Shown here in pieces: positions 52,490 to 61,340 of a DNA stretch of 64,000 nt. Numbering within the stretch: the first letter of the stretch is position 1; every line of letters begins with the position of its first letter. The position numbers and the translations under genes were made by a program. The notes below the pieces were generated by a model. That model had not been told where the DNA came from, ran no database searches, and saw nothing but the letters and a program-made list of their open reading frames with translations. Origin of the DNA: Gammaproteobacteria bacterium (GTDB lineage: Bacteria > Pseudomonadota > Gammaproteobacteria > Steroidobacterales > Rariloculaceae); contig DASVDR010000029.1 in the NCBI GenBank assembly GCA_036381015.1, positions 1-64,000 on the forward strand. Reading direction: 5' to 3'.

Positions 52490-53493
52490 CGCCTATGAAC
52501 GCCCAAGGCGGAGAAGACATGGCTGATACGATTGATGATAGTCGTGCTGTCGCTCCCTGCAAACAGCAGGCCGACGAGACGGTTCTGGTCATCCAGAATG
52601 GCCGATCCGCTGTCCCCTCCCTGACTCATCGGCCCCGCGAGAAGCTGATCGACGAAGCGCGCGGTGCGTCCGCCGCCGTAGCCGACGTCGACGGTCACCG
52701 CCACCTGGAGAATCTCGCCGGTAGTCAGCCCCGTCGTGCGGCCGCTCTTCTTCACCGTCGTCCCGAGGTCGGCTTCGGCCACGCCTTCGATCGTGTCGAT
52801 CTCGAGAATCTCGTCCGACAGGTCGGCGGGGTTCAGCGGCCTCGCGAGAGCCGCATCGACGAGGTTCTCCTGCGCTTGCAAAGTAATGGTCCGATAGCGC
52901 GTCTTGCTCGAGATGCCGGCGCAGACGGCGTTCAACGCGGCAACGACTACGCGCCCGGTTGCACACTCGCTCGCCGGCTCGGGGCGTGCAAAGCTGATCG
53001 GTACGAAGGCCTCCAGGTTCGCGATGTGGTCGTCGGGAAATCGCCCGCCGTCGATTGGACCGGGCTGAAGGATCGCGTCGCCCAGGCGGGCGTCGTTGCT
53101 GTCGGCGAGAACGTGGTTGTTGGAGAGGATCAACACATCGCCGTCCTTTCTCACCAGACATCCGAGCGTTCCGGCCGTGATGTCGCGATGCCCGATGCTG
53201 ACACCGCCCGGCGCCGGCCGGTGCCTTGCGGTGCGTGACTGCTGCGCGCGGATTCTCCCCGTTTGCACGACGTCGGTGGGGATTCCGTCGAACGTGCGAG
53301 GCACGAGATCGGCGGGCGCAAGCTGCGCCTCGGCGAGCTTCTGCGTCACCGAGCACACGATCGCGAGATCGGAAGTTCGCCGGCCTCCCGTGACCTTGAA
53401 GCCGACGCCTGCGGCAACGACATTCGCACGGGAAAGAAGATTCGGCGCCGCTCTCCTCACGACGCTCACTGTCGTATCCAAATCGTGCGCCAC
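52477..53493 (-). CDS. Chymotrypsin-fold serine protease, Nal1-like
   Basis: A 338-residue protein. The N-terminal domain (about 15-85) is followed by a trypsin-like domain with TAGTLGCLV, catalytic His127 in SNNHVLAD and Ser295 in GGDSGSAIL. The acidic member is probably in the DDHIANLEAF or ENLVDAALA region. GTG 53493 with GGAGCAAG upstream is chosen; it gives no signal peptide, so the protein appears cytosolic or exported by other means. The order resembles the plant NARROW LEAF1/bacterial Nal1-like proteases. It overlaps the lipoprotein gene downstream. Confidence 0.82.
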   Translation of the reverse strand: MAHDLDTTVSVVRRAAPNLLSRANVVAAGVGFKVTGGRRTSDLAIVCSVTQKLAEAQLAPADLVPRTFDGIPTDVVQTGRIRAQQSRTARHRPAPGGVSIGHRDITAGTLGCLVRKDGDVLILSNNHVLADSNDARLGDAILQPGPIDGGRFPDDHIANLEAFVPISFARPEPASECATGRVVVAALNAVCAGISSKTRYRTITLQAQENLVDAALARPLNPADLSDEILEIDTIEGVAEADLGTTVKKSGRTTGLTTGEILQVAVTVDVGYGGGRTARFVDQLLAGPMSQGGDSGSAILDDQNRLVGLLFAGSDSTTIINRISHVFSALGVHRRWFE

Positions 53494-53620
53494 GCTTGCT
53501 CCTTGCGGTCGATATGCGAAAGATCGAATCAGGCAGCGGACGCTCGTCATCATACGCGCCGGAAGAGAAGAGTCACCGCGTCGCGGTTCGACGACGGCAT
53601 GAAACGCGGGGGATAACGCA

Positions 53621-55285
53621 ATGATGCATCATCGTTTCCAAAGCGAGGAGATGCTCGATGTGCTCGTCGTCGGGGCGGGCCCTACTGGTCTTGCCCTCGC
53701 CGCGCAGCTTTGCGCATTCGGAGCTCGGTTTCGCCTCGTCGACAAATCGCTCGATCGCGCACAGGAGTCGCGCGCATTGGCCGTGCAGGCGAGGACGCTC
53801 GAGCTCCTTGAAAGCCTCGGGCTCGGTGCAAAGCTCGTCTCCCGCGGCAATCCGAGCGCCCGCGTGCTGCTGCATTTCGGTCAGGAGCGGCCCGCGGAGG
53901 TGCGTCTCGGCGACTTCGGCGCGGAGGATACGCGCTTTCCTTTCGTCCTGTTCGTCCCGCAAACCGAGACGGAAGCAGTGCTCGGCGAGTATCTCGACGC
54001 GCACGACATTCCGATCGAACGCGAAGTGGAGCTCACCGCGTTGCGGCAAAGCGCGAACGGCGTGGATTGCCGTCTGCGCCGTCGCGACGGCCGCGAGGAA
54101 GCGGTGACGGCGCGCTATGTCGTAGGCTGCGACGGCGCGCACAGCACCGTGCGAAAGCTGGTCGGCGTCCCTTTCCAAGGAGAGGCTTACTTGCAGGACT
54201 TTCTGCTCGGCGACGTCGAGGTCGAGGGCGCGCTCGAGCCCGACGCGCTGCATGCCTTCGCCGCCGGCCCGCAAGGTGTGGCGCTCTTCTTTCCGCTTCG
54301 TGTGCCGGCGACGTGGCGCATCATCACCTTCGCGGAAGCCACCGCCGAGAGCGGACGACGCCCGGTCCATGCAGCGGAAGCCTTGAAGATGAATTCGCTG
54401 CCGCTCGAAGAGCTGCAGGCTGCAGTCGATGGGGCGACCGGCGGCGGATTGCGCGTGCATAGTCCGGCGTGGCTCACGCATTTCAAGCTGCACCACAGGC
54501 AGGCGCGACACTACCGTGTGGATCGCGTGTTCCTGGCCGGCGATGCTGCCCATATCCACAGTCCCGTCGGCGGACAGGGAATGAATACCGGAATTCAGGA
54601 CGCGTGGAATCTCGGCTGGAAGCTCGCGTTCGTGTGCCGGCGGCTCGCCGAGAAGACGCTGCTCGATTCGTACGAGGCCGAGCGGTGGCCGGTAGGGCGG
54701 TTCCTGTTGCGGACCACGGACCGGGCGTTCGGCGTGCTCGTTCGACTGATGTCCGCGGGTCGGGCGGCGCGGTGGGTGCGTCGGAACGTCGTCGCCCGCG
54801 TGCTGCCGCGCGTGATGCAATCGGAGCGGTGGCGCGCGAAGGCGTTTCGCTTCGTTGCAGAGCTCGACATTCATTATCGGGGGAGCCCGGCCGTCGCCGA
54901 GGGCGAGCCACCGGCACACTCCGCGCTGCGGCCCGGCGAACGCCTGCCGGACGCCCGGGTGACCTGCGACGGGCGAGAAATTTGGTTGCAGCAGGAAGTC
55001 GTCGGCGCGCATCTCGCCGTGCTGTTGTGCGGAGATCGCGGCTCGTGGGACGCCGCGCAGGTCGAGGCGCTGCGGGACGCCGCGGGGCACGTCGTCGTCC
55101 GACACCTCGTGCATGTTCCTTCGCCGGGCGATCTCGTCGCTCCGACCGGCCGGTTGCTGGCACGCTTCGGCGTCGTCGATGAAACGGATTCGGCTCAGTA
55201 TGTCGTGCGGCCCGATGGATACATCGCCTATCGATCGGCGGGCAGCGATCTGCGGCTGCTGCGGGAGCGGTTGCTTACGGGCTGA
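53621..55285 (+). CDS. FAD-dependent aromatic monooxygenase
   Basis: A 554-residue class A flavoprotein monooxygenase. FAD Rossmann motif VLVVGAGPTGLALAAQL, the DG motif CDGAHSTVRKLVG, and GD motif RVFLAGDAAHIHSPVGGQG with MNTGIQDAWNLGWKL. A C-terminal thioredoxin-like domain (about 420-550) as in phenol hydroxylases follows. It likely hydroxylates a phenolic ring with NAD(P)H and oxygen. It stands alone between the protease and an APC permease. ATG 53651 is an alternative start. Confidence 0.9.
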   Translation: MMHHRFQSEEMLDVLVVGAGPTGLALAAQLCAFGARFRLVDKSLDRAQESRALAVQARTLELLESLGLGAKLVSRGNPSARVLLHFGQERPAEVRLGDFGAEDTRFPFVLFVPQTETEAVLGEYLDAHDIPIEREVELTALRQSANGVDCRLRRRDGREEAVTARYVVGCDGAHSTVRKLVGVPFQGEAYLQDFLLGDVEVEGALEPDALHAFAAGPQGVALFFPLRVPATWRIITFAEATAESGRRPVHAAEALKMNSLPLEELQAAVDGATGGGLRVHSPAWLTHFKLHHRQARHYRVDRVFLAGDAAHIHSPVGGQGMNTGIQDAWNLGWKLAFVCRRLAEKTLLDSYEAERWPVGRFLLRTTDRAFGVLVRLMSAGRAARWVRRNVVARVLPRVMQSERWRAKAFRFVAELDIHYRGSPAVAEGEPPAHSALRPGERLPDARVTCDGREIWLQQEVVGAHLAVLLCGDRGSWDAAQVEALRDAAGHVVVRHLVHVPSPGDLVAPTGRLLARFGVVDETDSAQYVVRPDGYIAYRSAGSDLRLLRERLLTG

Positions 55286-55298
55286 CGCGGCGGCCGCG

Positions 55299-56624
55299 TC
55301 AGGGCGAGGGCTGCGCCCTCCGCCGCGCGATCGCGTGCCAGACGAGACCGACGATAACGAGACCGAGGCCGACGAGCCAGACACGGCGCTCGACCCAAAA
55401 CGCGAGCCCGAGGCACGCAAGGAATCCGAAAACCGCGACCCAGCGCGGGAAGAGCCGCTGCTCGGCCGGCAGCCGCAGCGCCGATAGATTCGTCAACGCG
55501 TAGTAGATCAGCACCGCGAACGCGCTGAACGACCAGGTCGTACGCACGTTGCCGATCGTGACGAGCGCCGCGATCACCGCGCCCACGGCGAGCACGGCCC
55601 AGTAGGGCGTCGTGCGGCGCTCGTCGAGCCTGCCGAGCACGCGAAAGAGATCGCCGCGGCGCGCCATCGCGAGCACGACGCGCGAGAGGCCGAGAATCAA
55701 GTTCAACAGCACGCTCAGCATCGCCGTGATCGCGCCCGCGGCGAGCACGAAGGGTGCTCCCGGCACGCCGAACCGCTGCGCGACGACGGCGAGCGTGGCG
55801 CTCTCGGTATCGGTCGCGGCCCGCAACCCGTCGCTGCCCGCGACGCCGATGCCGACAGCCGCAACGGCGAGATAGAGCACCATCACGAGCGCGACGGTCG
55901 CGATGATCGCGCGCGGAATCGTCTTGCGCGGCTCGCGGACCTCCTCGCCGAGCGTTGCAATGCGTGCATAGCCCGTGTAAGCGACGAACGTGAGCGCCGT
56001 GGCCTCGAGGAAGGCGCCGAGCGCCGATCGGGCGTTCGCGTCGCCGGCAGGCGCGCCCGCGCCGGCGGCGAAGAACGGAGCGAAGCGCGAGGCATCGATC
56101 GACGGGAGCCCCGCGAGCACGAAGTAGAGCAACGACAGCAACGTCACGCTGACGATCGCGGCGTTCGCCGTGCTCGAGCGCCGGATGCCCGTGAGCACGA
56201 GGGCCGTGAGGAGGGCCACGGCGCCGAGCGCGACGGGCACGAGGTACGCCGGCCCGAAGCCGACCGCGTGCAGCAGATAGCCGGCGAAGCCGAGCGCGGC
56301 CGTCGCGGCCGAGGCGGACTTCGCGATCAGGAACACCCAGCCGGCCGTGAAGCCGGCCGCGGGACTCAGGTAGACGTAGCCGTACTCGTATGTGCCGCCG
56401 CTCACCGGATGAGCCGCGGCGAGCTGCGCGCTGGCGAGCCCGTTCGCGAGCGCCACCGCGGCCGCAACGGCGAGGGCGAGCAGGACGGCGGGACCCGCAA
56501 GCCCCGCGCCGAGGCCGATGCTCACGAAGATACCGGTCCCGAGCATCGCGCCGAGCCCCATCATCACGGCGCCTGCAGCGCCGAGCTCGCGGCGAAGGCG
56601 AGGGGAGTCGCTACGTTCGATCAC
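55299..56624 (-). CDS. APC-superfamily amino-acid permease
   Basis: A 441-residue protein with about twelve helices. The N-terminal LGAMLGTGIFVSIGLGAGLAGPA is the APC substrate-binding loop, with SGGTYEYGYVYLSP after helix 2 and YTGYARIATLGEEVREPRKTIPRAI in the middle, the conserved cytosolic motif. It is a cation- or proton-linked amino-acid transporter of unknown preference. It is convergent with the monooxygenase and divergent from the CoA ligase. Confidence 0.92.
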   Translation of the reverse strand: MIERSDSPRLRRELGAAGAVMMGLGAMLGTGIFVSIGLGAGLAGPAVLLALAVAAAVALANGLASAQLAAAHPVSGGTYEYGYVYLSPAAGFTAGWVFLIAKSASAATAALGFAGYLLHAVGFGPAYLVPVALGAVALLTALVLTGIRRSSTANAAIVSVTLLSLLYFVLAGLPSIDASRFAPFFAAGAGAPAGDANARSALGAFLEATALTFVAYTGYARIATLGEEVREPRKTIPRAIIATVALVMVLYLAVAAVGIGVAGSDGLRAATDTESATLAVVAQRFGVPGAPFVLAAGAITAMLSVLLNLILGLSRVVLAMARRGDLFRVLGRLDERRTTPYWAVLAVGAVIAALVTIGNVRTTWSFSAFAVLIYYALTNLSALRLPAEQRLFPRWVAVFGFLACLGLAFWVERRVWLVGLGLVIVGLVWHAIARRRAQPSP

Positions 56625-56686
56625 GACGCTTGGTCCGGTTGCCTCGTCGCGGCGGGTGCCGCGGTGGAGTATCGTTTGTTCGAGCC

Positions 56687-58264
56687 ATGATCTACTCGAG
56701 TCCGCATTCTCCGGTCGACATTCCGGCCGTGCCGCTCGCGGAATTCGTGCTCGCCCGCGCGGCCGCCAGGGGCGATCGGCCCGCGCTCGTCGACGCCGTC
56801 ACGCGCCGCTCGATTTCGTACGCCGCGCTCCCCGAGATCGTGGAGCGGACTGCGGCCGGCCTCGCCCGGCACGGCATCCGCAAGGGCGACGTCTGCGCGA
56901 TTTTCTCGACCAATACGCCCGAGTACCTCGTCGCCGTGCTCGCCACGGCCCGGCTCGGCGCCGTCTTCACGACCGCAAGCCCGCTCTACACGAAGGACGA
57001 TCTCGGCAAGCAGCTCCGCGACTCCGCGGCTCGGATCCTATTCACATCCTCCGCGCTCGCGCCGACTTGGGCCGACGCGATCGCGGGCACGGCCGTCGAG
57101 CGCGTCGTCGTGTTCGACGATCCGGGCTCGGGCACGCTGCGAGCGGGCAGCTCCCCGCTCGGCTTCGACGTGCTCGCCGCGACGCGCGGCGCGCCGCCGT
57201 CGGTCTCGATCGCACCCGGCGACCTCGTCGCCATGCCGTACTCGAGCGGCACGACGGGCCTGCCCAAGGGCGTCATGCTCACGCACCGCAACCTCGTCGC
57301 GAACGTGCTCCAGGCCGACGGCGCGAGCCACTACGTTCACGACGAGGATCTGACCGTCGTGTTCCTGCCGCTCTTCCATATCTACGGGCTCACGGCGATC
57401 GCGCTTCTCGGCCTCTGGTCCGGCGCCACCCTGGTCATCATGCCGAAGTTCGAGCTCGAGCCCTATCTCGATCTCGTCGCACGCCATCGCGCGTCGCTGC
57501 TCCACGTCGTGCCGCCGCTCGTCGTTGCGCTCGCGAAGCATCCCGCGGTCGAGGCGCACGACTTCTCGTCGATCCGCAAGCTCTTCTCGGGCGCCGCGCC
57601 GCTCGGCGCGAACGTCATCGAGCAATGCATCGCGCGGCTCGGCTGCGTGCTCCAGCAGGGCTACGGGCTCACGGAAACGAGCCCCGCGACGCACATCACG
57701 TCGGACGACCCGGCGAGGATCAAGCACGGCTCCGTCGGTCCACCCGTGCCGAGCACCGAATGCCGCGTCGTCGATCCGGAGACCGGCCGCGACGTTCCGC
57801 CCGGCGAGGACGGCGAGATCTGGGTCCGCGGCCCGCAGGTCATGCGCGGCTATTTCAATCGGCCCGACGAGACGCGCGCGACGATCGACGACGCAGGCTG
57901 GCTCCGGACCGGCGACATCGGCCGCGCGGACGAGGACGGCCACTTCTTCATCGTCGACCGCTTGAAGGAGCTCATCAAGTACAAGGGACTCCAAGTGCCG
58001 CCCGCGGAGCTCGAGGCGGTGCTGCTCTCGCACCCGGCCGTCGCCGACGCGGCCGTCGTGCCGCTCGCGGACGAGCACGCGGGCGAGGTTCCGCGCGCGT
58101 TCGTCGTGCGGAAGGGCGAGGCGACGGCGGACGAGCTCATGGGCTACGTGGCCGAGCGCGTCGCTCCGTACAAGAAGGTGCGGCGCGTCGACTTCGTCGA
58201 CGCGATTCCGAAATCGGCGTCCGGGAAGATTCTGCGGCGGCTGCTGAGGGACCGATCGACGTAG
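56687..58264 (+). CDS. 4-coumarate-CoA-ligase-like acyl-CoA synthetase
   Basis: A 525-residue ANL-superfamily adenylating enzyme. Motifs: A3 YSSGTTGLPKGVMLTHRN, GYGLTETSPATH, the GWLRTGDIG hinge region and C-terminal PKSASGKILRRLL with its catalytic Lys. The pattern is closest to 4-coumarate:CoA ligases, so a phenylpropanoid or other carboxylic acid is activated. ATG 56687; the open frame upstream overlaps the permease gene and is not used. With the monooxygenase and P450 it suggests aromatic metabolism, and it could supply starters to a type III PKS, which is speculative. Confidence 0.92.
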   Translation: MIYSSPHSPVDIPAVPLAEFVLARAAARGDRPALVDAVTRRSISYAALPEIVERTAAGLARHGIRKGDVCAIFSTNTPEYLVAVLATARLGAVFTTASPLYTKDDLGKQLRDSAARILFTSSALAPTWADAIAGTAVERVVVFDDPGSGTLRAGSSPLGFDVLAATRGAPPSVSIAPGDLVAMPYSSGTTGLPKGVMLTHRNLVANVLQADGASHYVHDEDLTVVFLPLFHIYGLTAIALLGLWSGATLVIMPKFELEPYLDLVARHRASLLHVVPPLVVALAKHPAVEAHDFSSIRKLFSGAAPLGANVIEQCIARLGCVLQQGYGLTETSPATHITSDDPARIKHGSVGPPVPSTECRVVDPETGRDVPPGEDGEIWVRGPQVMRGYFNRPDETRATIDDAGWLRTGDIGRADEDGHFFIVDRLKELIKYKGLQVPPAELEAVLLSHPAVADAAVVPLADEHAGEVPRAFVVRKGEATADELMGYVAERVAPYKKVRRVDFVDAIPKSASGKILRRLLRDRST

Positions 58265-58340
58265 CGGCAGCGAGATCGAGCTTTCGCCGGAGTATCGCTG
58301 TCGGTCTCCTCGGAGTTCGCCTGACGCCGCACTGCCGGGC

Positions 58341-60710
58341 CTATGCCTCCGCCGCCCGCAACGCCGCGAGCACGCGTTCCTTCCGGAAAGGCGGCCGCCG
58401 CAGCCGAACACCGGTTGCGTCGTGAATCGCATTAGCGACCGCCGCGATCACCGGCTTGTGGCTCGCCTCCCCGGCGCCGTAATGCGGCAGGTCGGGACGA
58501 TTCGGGTTCGGGTCGCCGTTCACGAGAACGACGTCGATCGTTTCCGGCGTATCGGAGTGCCTCAAGCTCGGATGCGTCGCCCAGTCGACGCTCAAGACCT
58601 TCTCGGTATCGAATTGCACCTCTTCCCACAGCGCACGGCTCAAGCCGTGCAACATGCCGCACTCGACGGTACGCCGTAGACCCTCGGGGTTGATGACCAA
58701 GCCGCAATCGTGAGCGCACACGAGGCGCTTGACCCAGACGCGGCCGGTCTCGCGATTGACCTCGACTTCGGCGATCGTGGCGACGACCGTGTTGCTTCGG
58801 TAGGTGTACGCGAGGCCGCGCCCCGTCAGGATCGGGCCCGAATCTCGCGGCTTCGGCGAAGGCCGCTCGTCCCAGCCGTAGACTTCGAGCGCCGCGCGCA
58901 GCGCGGCGAGCGAGCGCGCGCGCCGAAAGACTCGGTCCTCGGGGCTCGCGGCGATCATGTCGAGTCGGAACTTCGCGGGATCGGCCTTGGCGGCTGCCGC
59001 GAGCTCGTCGATGAACGACTCGAACGCGAACGTCACCTGCGGCCCGTTCGGGTCGCGCAGGTTGCCGGTGCGCAGCGGCGTCTCCCAGATCAAAGGCAGC
59101 GCCACGACGTGCGCCGTGATGCGCCGATGGGGAATCGCGTAGAGGACGGAAGGCGTCTCGGCGCGGCCTTCGGCCGGCTTGTCGGGCCGGATGCCCATCA
59201 GCTGCGCGATCAGGACCGTGTCGGGCTCGTTGTACCCGATGTGGTTGTAGTCGACCGCGCGCGCCTCGTACTCGAGCGCCACGAGACGGCCTTCGGCGTC
59301 GAGCCCGCCGCGGAGCTTGAACGTGTAGGCCGGCCCCTTCGTATCCCAGGCAGTCTCCTCGTGCCGCATCCATTGCACGCGGACCGGCCGGCCGAGCTCG
59401 TGCGCGAGGAACGCGGCCTCGAAGCCGACGTCGTCCGCGGCCGTGCGGCCGTAAACCTGCGGACCGTCCATGTAGATCACGCGCACGCGCTCGGGCGACA
59501 GACCCAGGAATTCCGCAACGCCGCGCCGCAAGCCGTACGACTTCATGTCGTTCGAGTAGATCGTGAGCTGATTGTCCGAGGGATCGGCGAGCGCGTGTGC
59601 CGGGCCGATCGCGGTGTGGCCTTGGAACGGCACCTCGTAGTCGGCCTCGATGACCGTGGCCGCGCTCGCGAGCGCCGCGTCCGGGTCGCCCGTGACCTCG
59701 GGCCCGCGGCTCGATGTGGGCGTCGCGTTGCGAATGTAATCGAACAGACCGGCCGAGGACGGGAACGGCGCCTCGGCCGGCGGCGCCCAATCGACCTTCA
59801 GCTGCCGCGCGGCCTGAATCGCCTGCTCCTCGCGTTCGCAGACCACGGCCACATAGTTGCCGCGGCTCACGACTCTGACGAACCCCGGCACGTCGGCCAC
59901 CGACGACTCGTCGATGCCGCGGAGCCGCGCGCCGGCGAACGGCGGCCTCACGTTGCGCGCGTGGAGCATGCCGGGCAGCTTCATGTCCACGGCCCACGTC
60001 AACGAGCCGTCGACCTTCGCGGGAATGTCGTAGCGTCGCACGGACTGACCGACGACGCGCAGCTCGTTGACGGGCTTGACCGCGGCCTCGCCCGTCGTCG
60101 CGTCGATATCGCGCCCGGTGAGCGTAACGTCGAACCGCTTCCCGCCGATGAGCTCGGCGTAGGTGACCGACCTCGACGGATCGGATGCGGGCGAGATCAC
60201 GCCGTCGCGCACGGTGAGCTCCGCGACGGGCGCGTCCAAGTGCTCCGAGCCGAGCTCGAGCAAGACGCGGCGCGCTTCGGCCGCTACCCGTCGCATCGGC
60301 CAGCCGTCGCGCTCGATCGCGTCGGAGCCGCCCGAGCCTCCCTGGTCGGGCGTCATGTCGGTGCGGCCCATGACGAGGCGCGTCTTGTCGTAGGCGATGT
60401 CGAGCTCGTCGCACATCATTTGGCGGAACGCGGTGCCGGTCCCTTGGCCGCCGTCCGTCTTGCCGACGAAGAAGGTCGCCGTGTTGTCCGGATGGATCAC
60501 GATCCACGTGTCGAGCTGACGGAAGTCGGGGTCGGGATACGGCCCCCGGCCTCCGGCTTGGGCGAGCACGTTACCGCCGGGGATCGCGCCGATGCCGACG
60601 CTCACGACCACCGCGCCCGAAGACTTGAGGAAGCTCCTGCGCGAAAGCGACGGGTTGACGCGTCGAAGCGCGTCCTCGACCGCTTCCGGAAGCGCGAGTG
60701 CGGTGCTCAT
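58341..60710 (-). CDS. Molybdenum hydroxylase large subunit, Tat-exported (IorB-like)
   Basis: A 789-residue xanthine-dehydrogenase-family molybdopterin subunit. The Tat motif SRRSFLKSSGAVVVS lies at residues 23-37, so the complex is periplasmic. The first MoCo domain contains GKTDGGQGTGTAFRQMM, a mid region VFGRTAADDVGFEAA-like (here VYGRTAADDVGFEA) and the C-terminal catalytic Glu in YGAGEASHKPVIAAVA. The layout matches isoquinoline 1-oxidoreductase beta subunits. Its start overlaps the stop of the 2Fe-2S subunit (ATGA). Substrate unknown; a cytochrome acceptor is not adjacent. Confidence 0.92.
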   Translation of the reverse strand: MSTALALPEAVEDALRRVNPSLSRRSFLKSSGAVVVSVGIGAIPGGNVLAQAGGRGPYPDPDFRQLDTWIVIHPDNTATFFVGKTDGGQGTGTAFRQMMCDELDIAYDKTRLVMGRTDMTPDQGGSGGSDAIERDGWPMRRVAAEARRVLLELGSEHLDAPVAELTVRDGVISPASDPSRSVTYAELIGGKRFDVTLTGRDIDATTGEAAVKPVNELRVVGQSVRRYDIPAKVDGSLTWAVDMKLPGMLHARNVRPPFAGARLRGIDESSVADVPGFVRVVSRGNYVAVVCEREEQAIQAARQLKVDWAPPAEAPFPSSAGLFDYIRNATPTSSRGPEVTGDPDAALASAATVIEADYEVPFQGHTAIGPAHALADPSDNQLTIYSNDMKSYGLRRGVAEFLGLSPERVRVIYMDGPQVYGRTAADDVGFEAAFLAHELGRPVRVQWMRHEETAWDTKGPAYTFKLRGGLDAEGRLVALEYEARAVDYNHIGYNEPDTVLIAQLMGIRPDKPAEGRAETPSVLYAIPHRRITAHVVALPLIWETPLRTGNLRDPNGPQVTFAFESFIDELAAAAKADPAKFRLDMIAASPEDRVFRRARSLAALRAALEVYGWDERPSPKPRDSGPILTGRGLAYTYRSNTVVATIAEVEVNRETGRVWVKRLVCAHDCGLVINPEGLRRTVECGMLHGLSRALWEEVQFDTEKVLSVDWATHPSLRHSDTPETIDVVLVNGDPNPNRPDLPHYGAGEASHKPVIAAVANAIHDATGVRLRRPPFRKERVLAALRAAEA

Positions 60711-61192
60711 GCGGAAGCCTCCTCTGCGCTCGCCGCGGTGCTGCGCACGACGCGCTTGATCGCGGCCTGAATGCGGTAATAGGTCATGCACCGGCACAGC
60801 ACGCCTTCCATGCCCTCGCGAATCTCGGCGTCCGTGGGGTTCGGATTCCGGTCGAGCAGCGCCTTGGCCGTCATGATCTGACCGTTCTGGCAGTAGCCGC
60901 ACTGCGGCACCTGCTCGTCGATCCACGCTTGCTGAAGCGGATGGAGCTTGCCGTCCTTCGCGAGACCTTCGAGCGTGGTGATCTCGCCGTTGACCTGCCC
61001 GACGGGCGTGACGCACGAGCGTGTGGCGACGCCGTCGATGATGACGGTGCAGGCGCCGCACTGCGCGAGCCCGCAGCCGAAACGCGGACCGCGCAGCCCG
61101 AGATCGTTGCGCAACACATATAGAAGGGGCGTCGACGCCTCGACGTCTACCTCGTGGAGGGCGCCGTTGACGCGCAGTGAAACCACACTCAT
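60707..61192 (-). CDS. Molybdenum hydroxylase 2Fe-2S subunit (IorA-like)
   Basis: A 161-residue iron-sulfur protein with two 2Fe-2S clusters. Plant-type cluster ligands are Cys40, Cys45, Cys48 and Cys60 (FGCGLAQCGACTV ... RSC). The helical-domain cluster uses Cys98, Cys101, Cys133 and Cys135 (QCGYCQNGQIM, LCRCMTYYRI). It passes electrons from the molybdenum site of the partner encoded next. No own signal peptide, as expected for hitch-hiker export with the Tat-signalled subunit. Confidence 0.94.
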   Translation of the reverse strand: MSVVSLRVNGALHEVDVEASTPLLYVLRNDLGLRGPRFGCGLAQCGACTVIIDGVATRSCVTPVGQVNGEITTLEGLAKDGKLHPLQQAWIDEQVPQCGYCQNGQIMTAKALLDRNPNPTDAEIREGMEGVLCRCMTYYRIQAAIKRVVRSTAASAEEASA

Positions 61193-61340
61193 TGGATCCC
61201 CCGGGGTTAAGCCGGCCGACGGGCCGGGTCAGGGAATGACCCTATACCAAGCCGTTGGGAATTCAAAGGCCTTGGGGGAGGCCCCGTCTGGACGGAGTCG
61301 GTGACGATGGAAGCGCATGCCGTCGCCGCTTGGCCGTCGC

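Noticed and set aside
58710-60770. Long plus-strand open frame over the molybdenum hydroxylase genes
   Set aside because: The minus-strand genes have complete MoCo and 2Fe-2S motifs; the plus-strand frame is an Arg/Val/Asp-rich mirror product.
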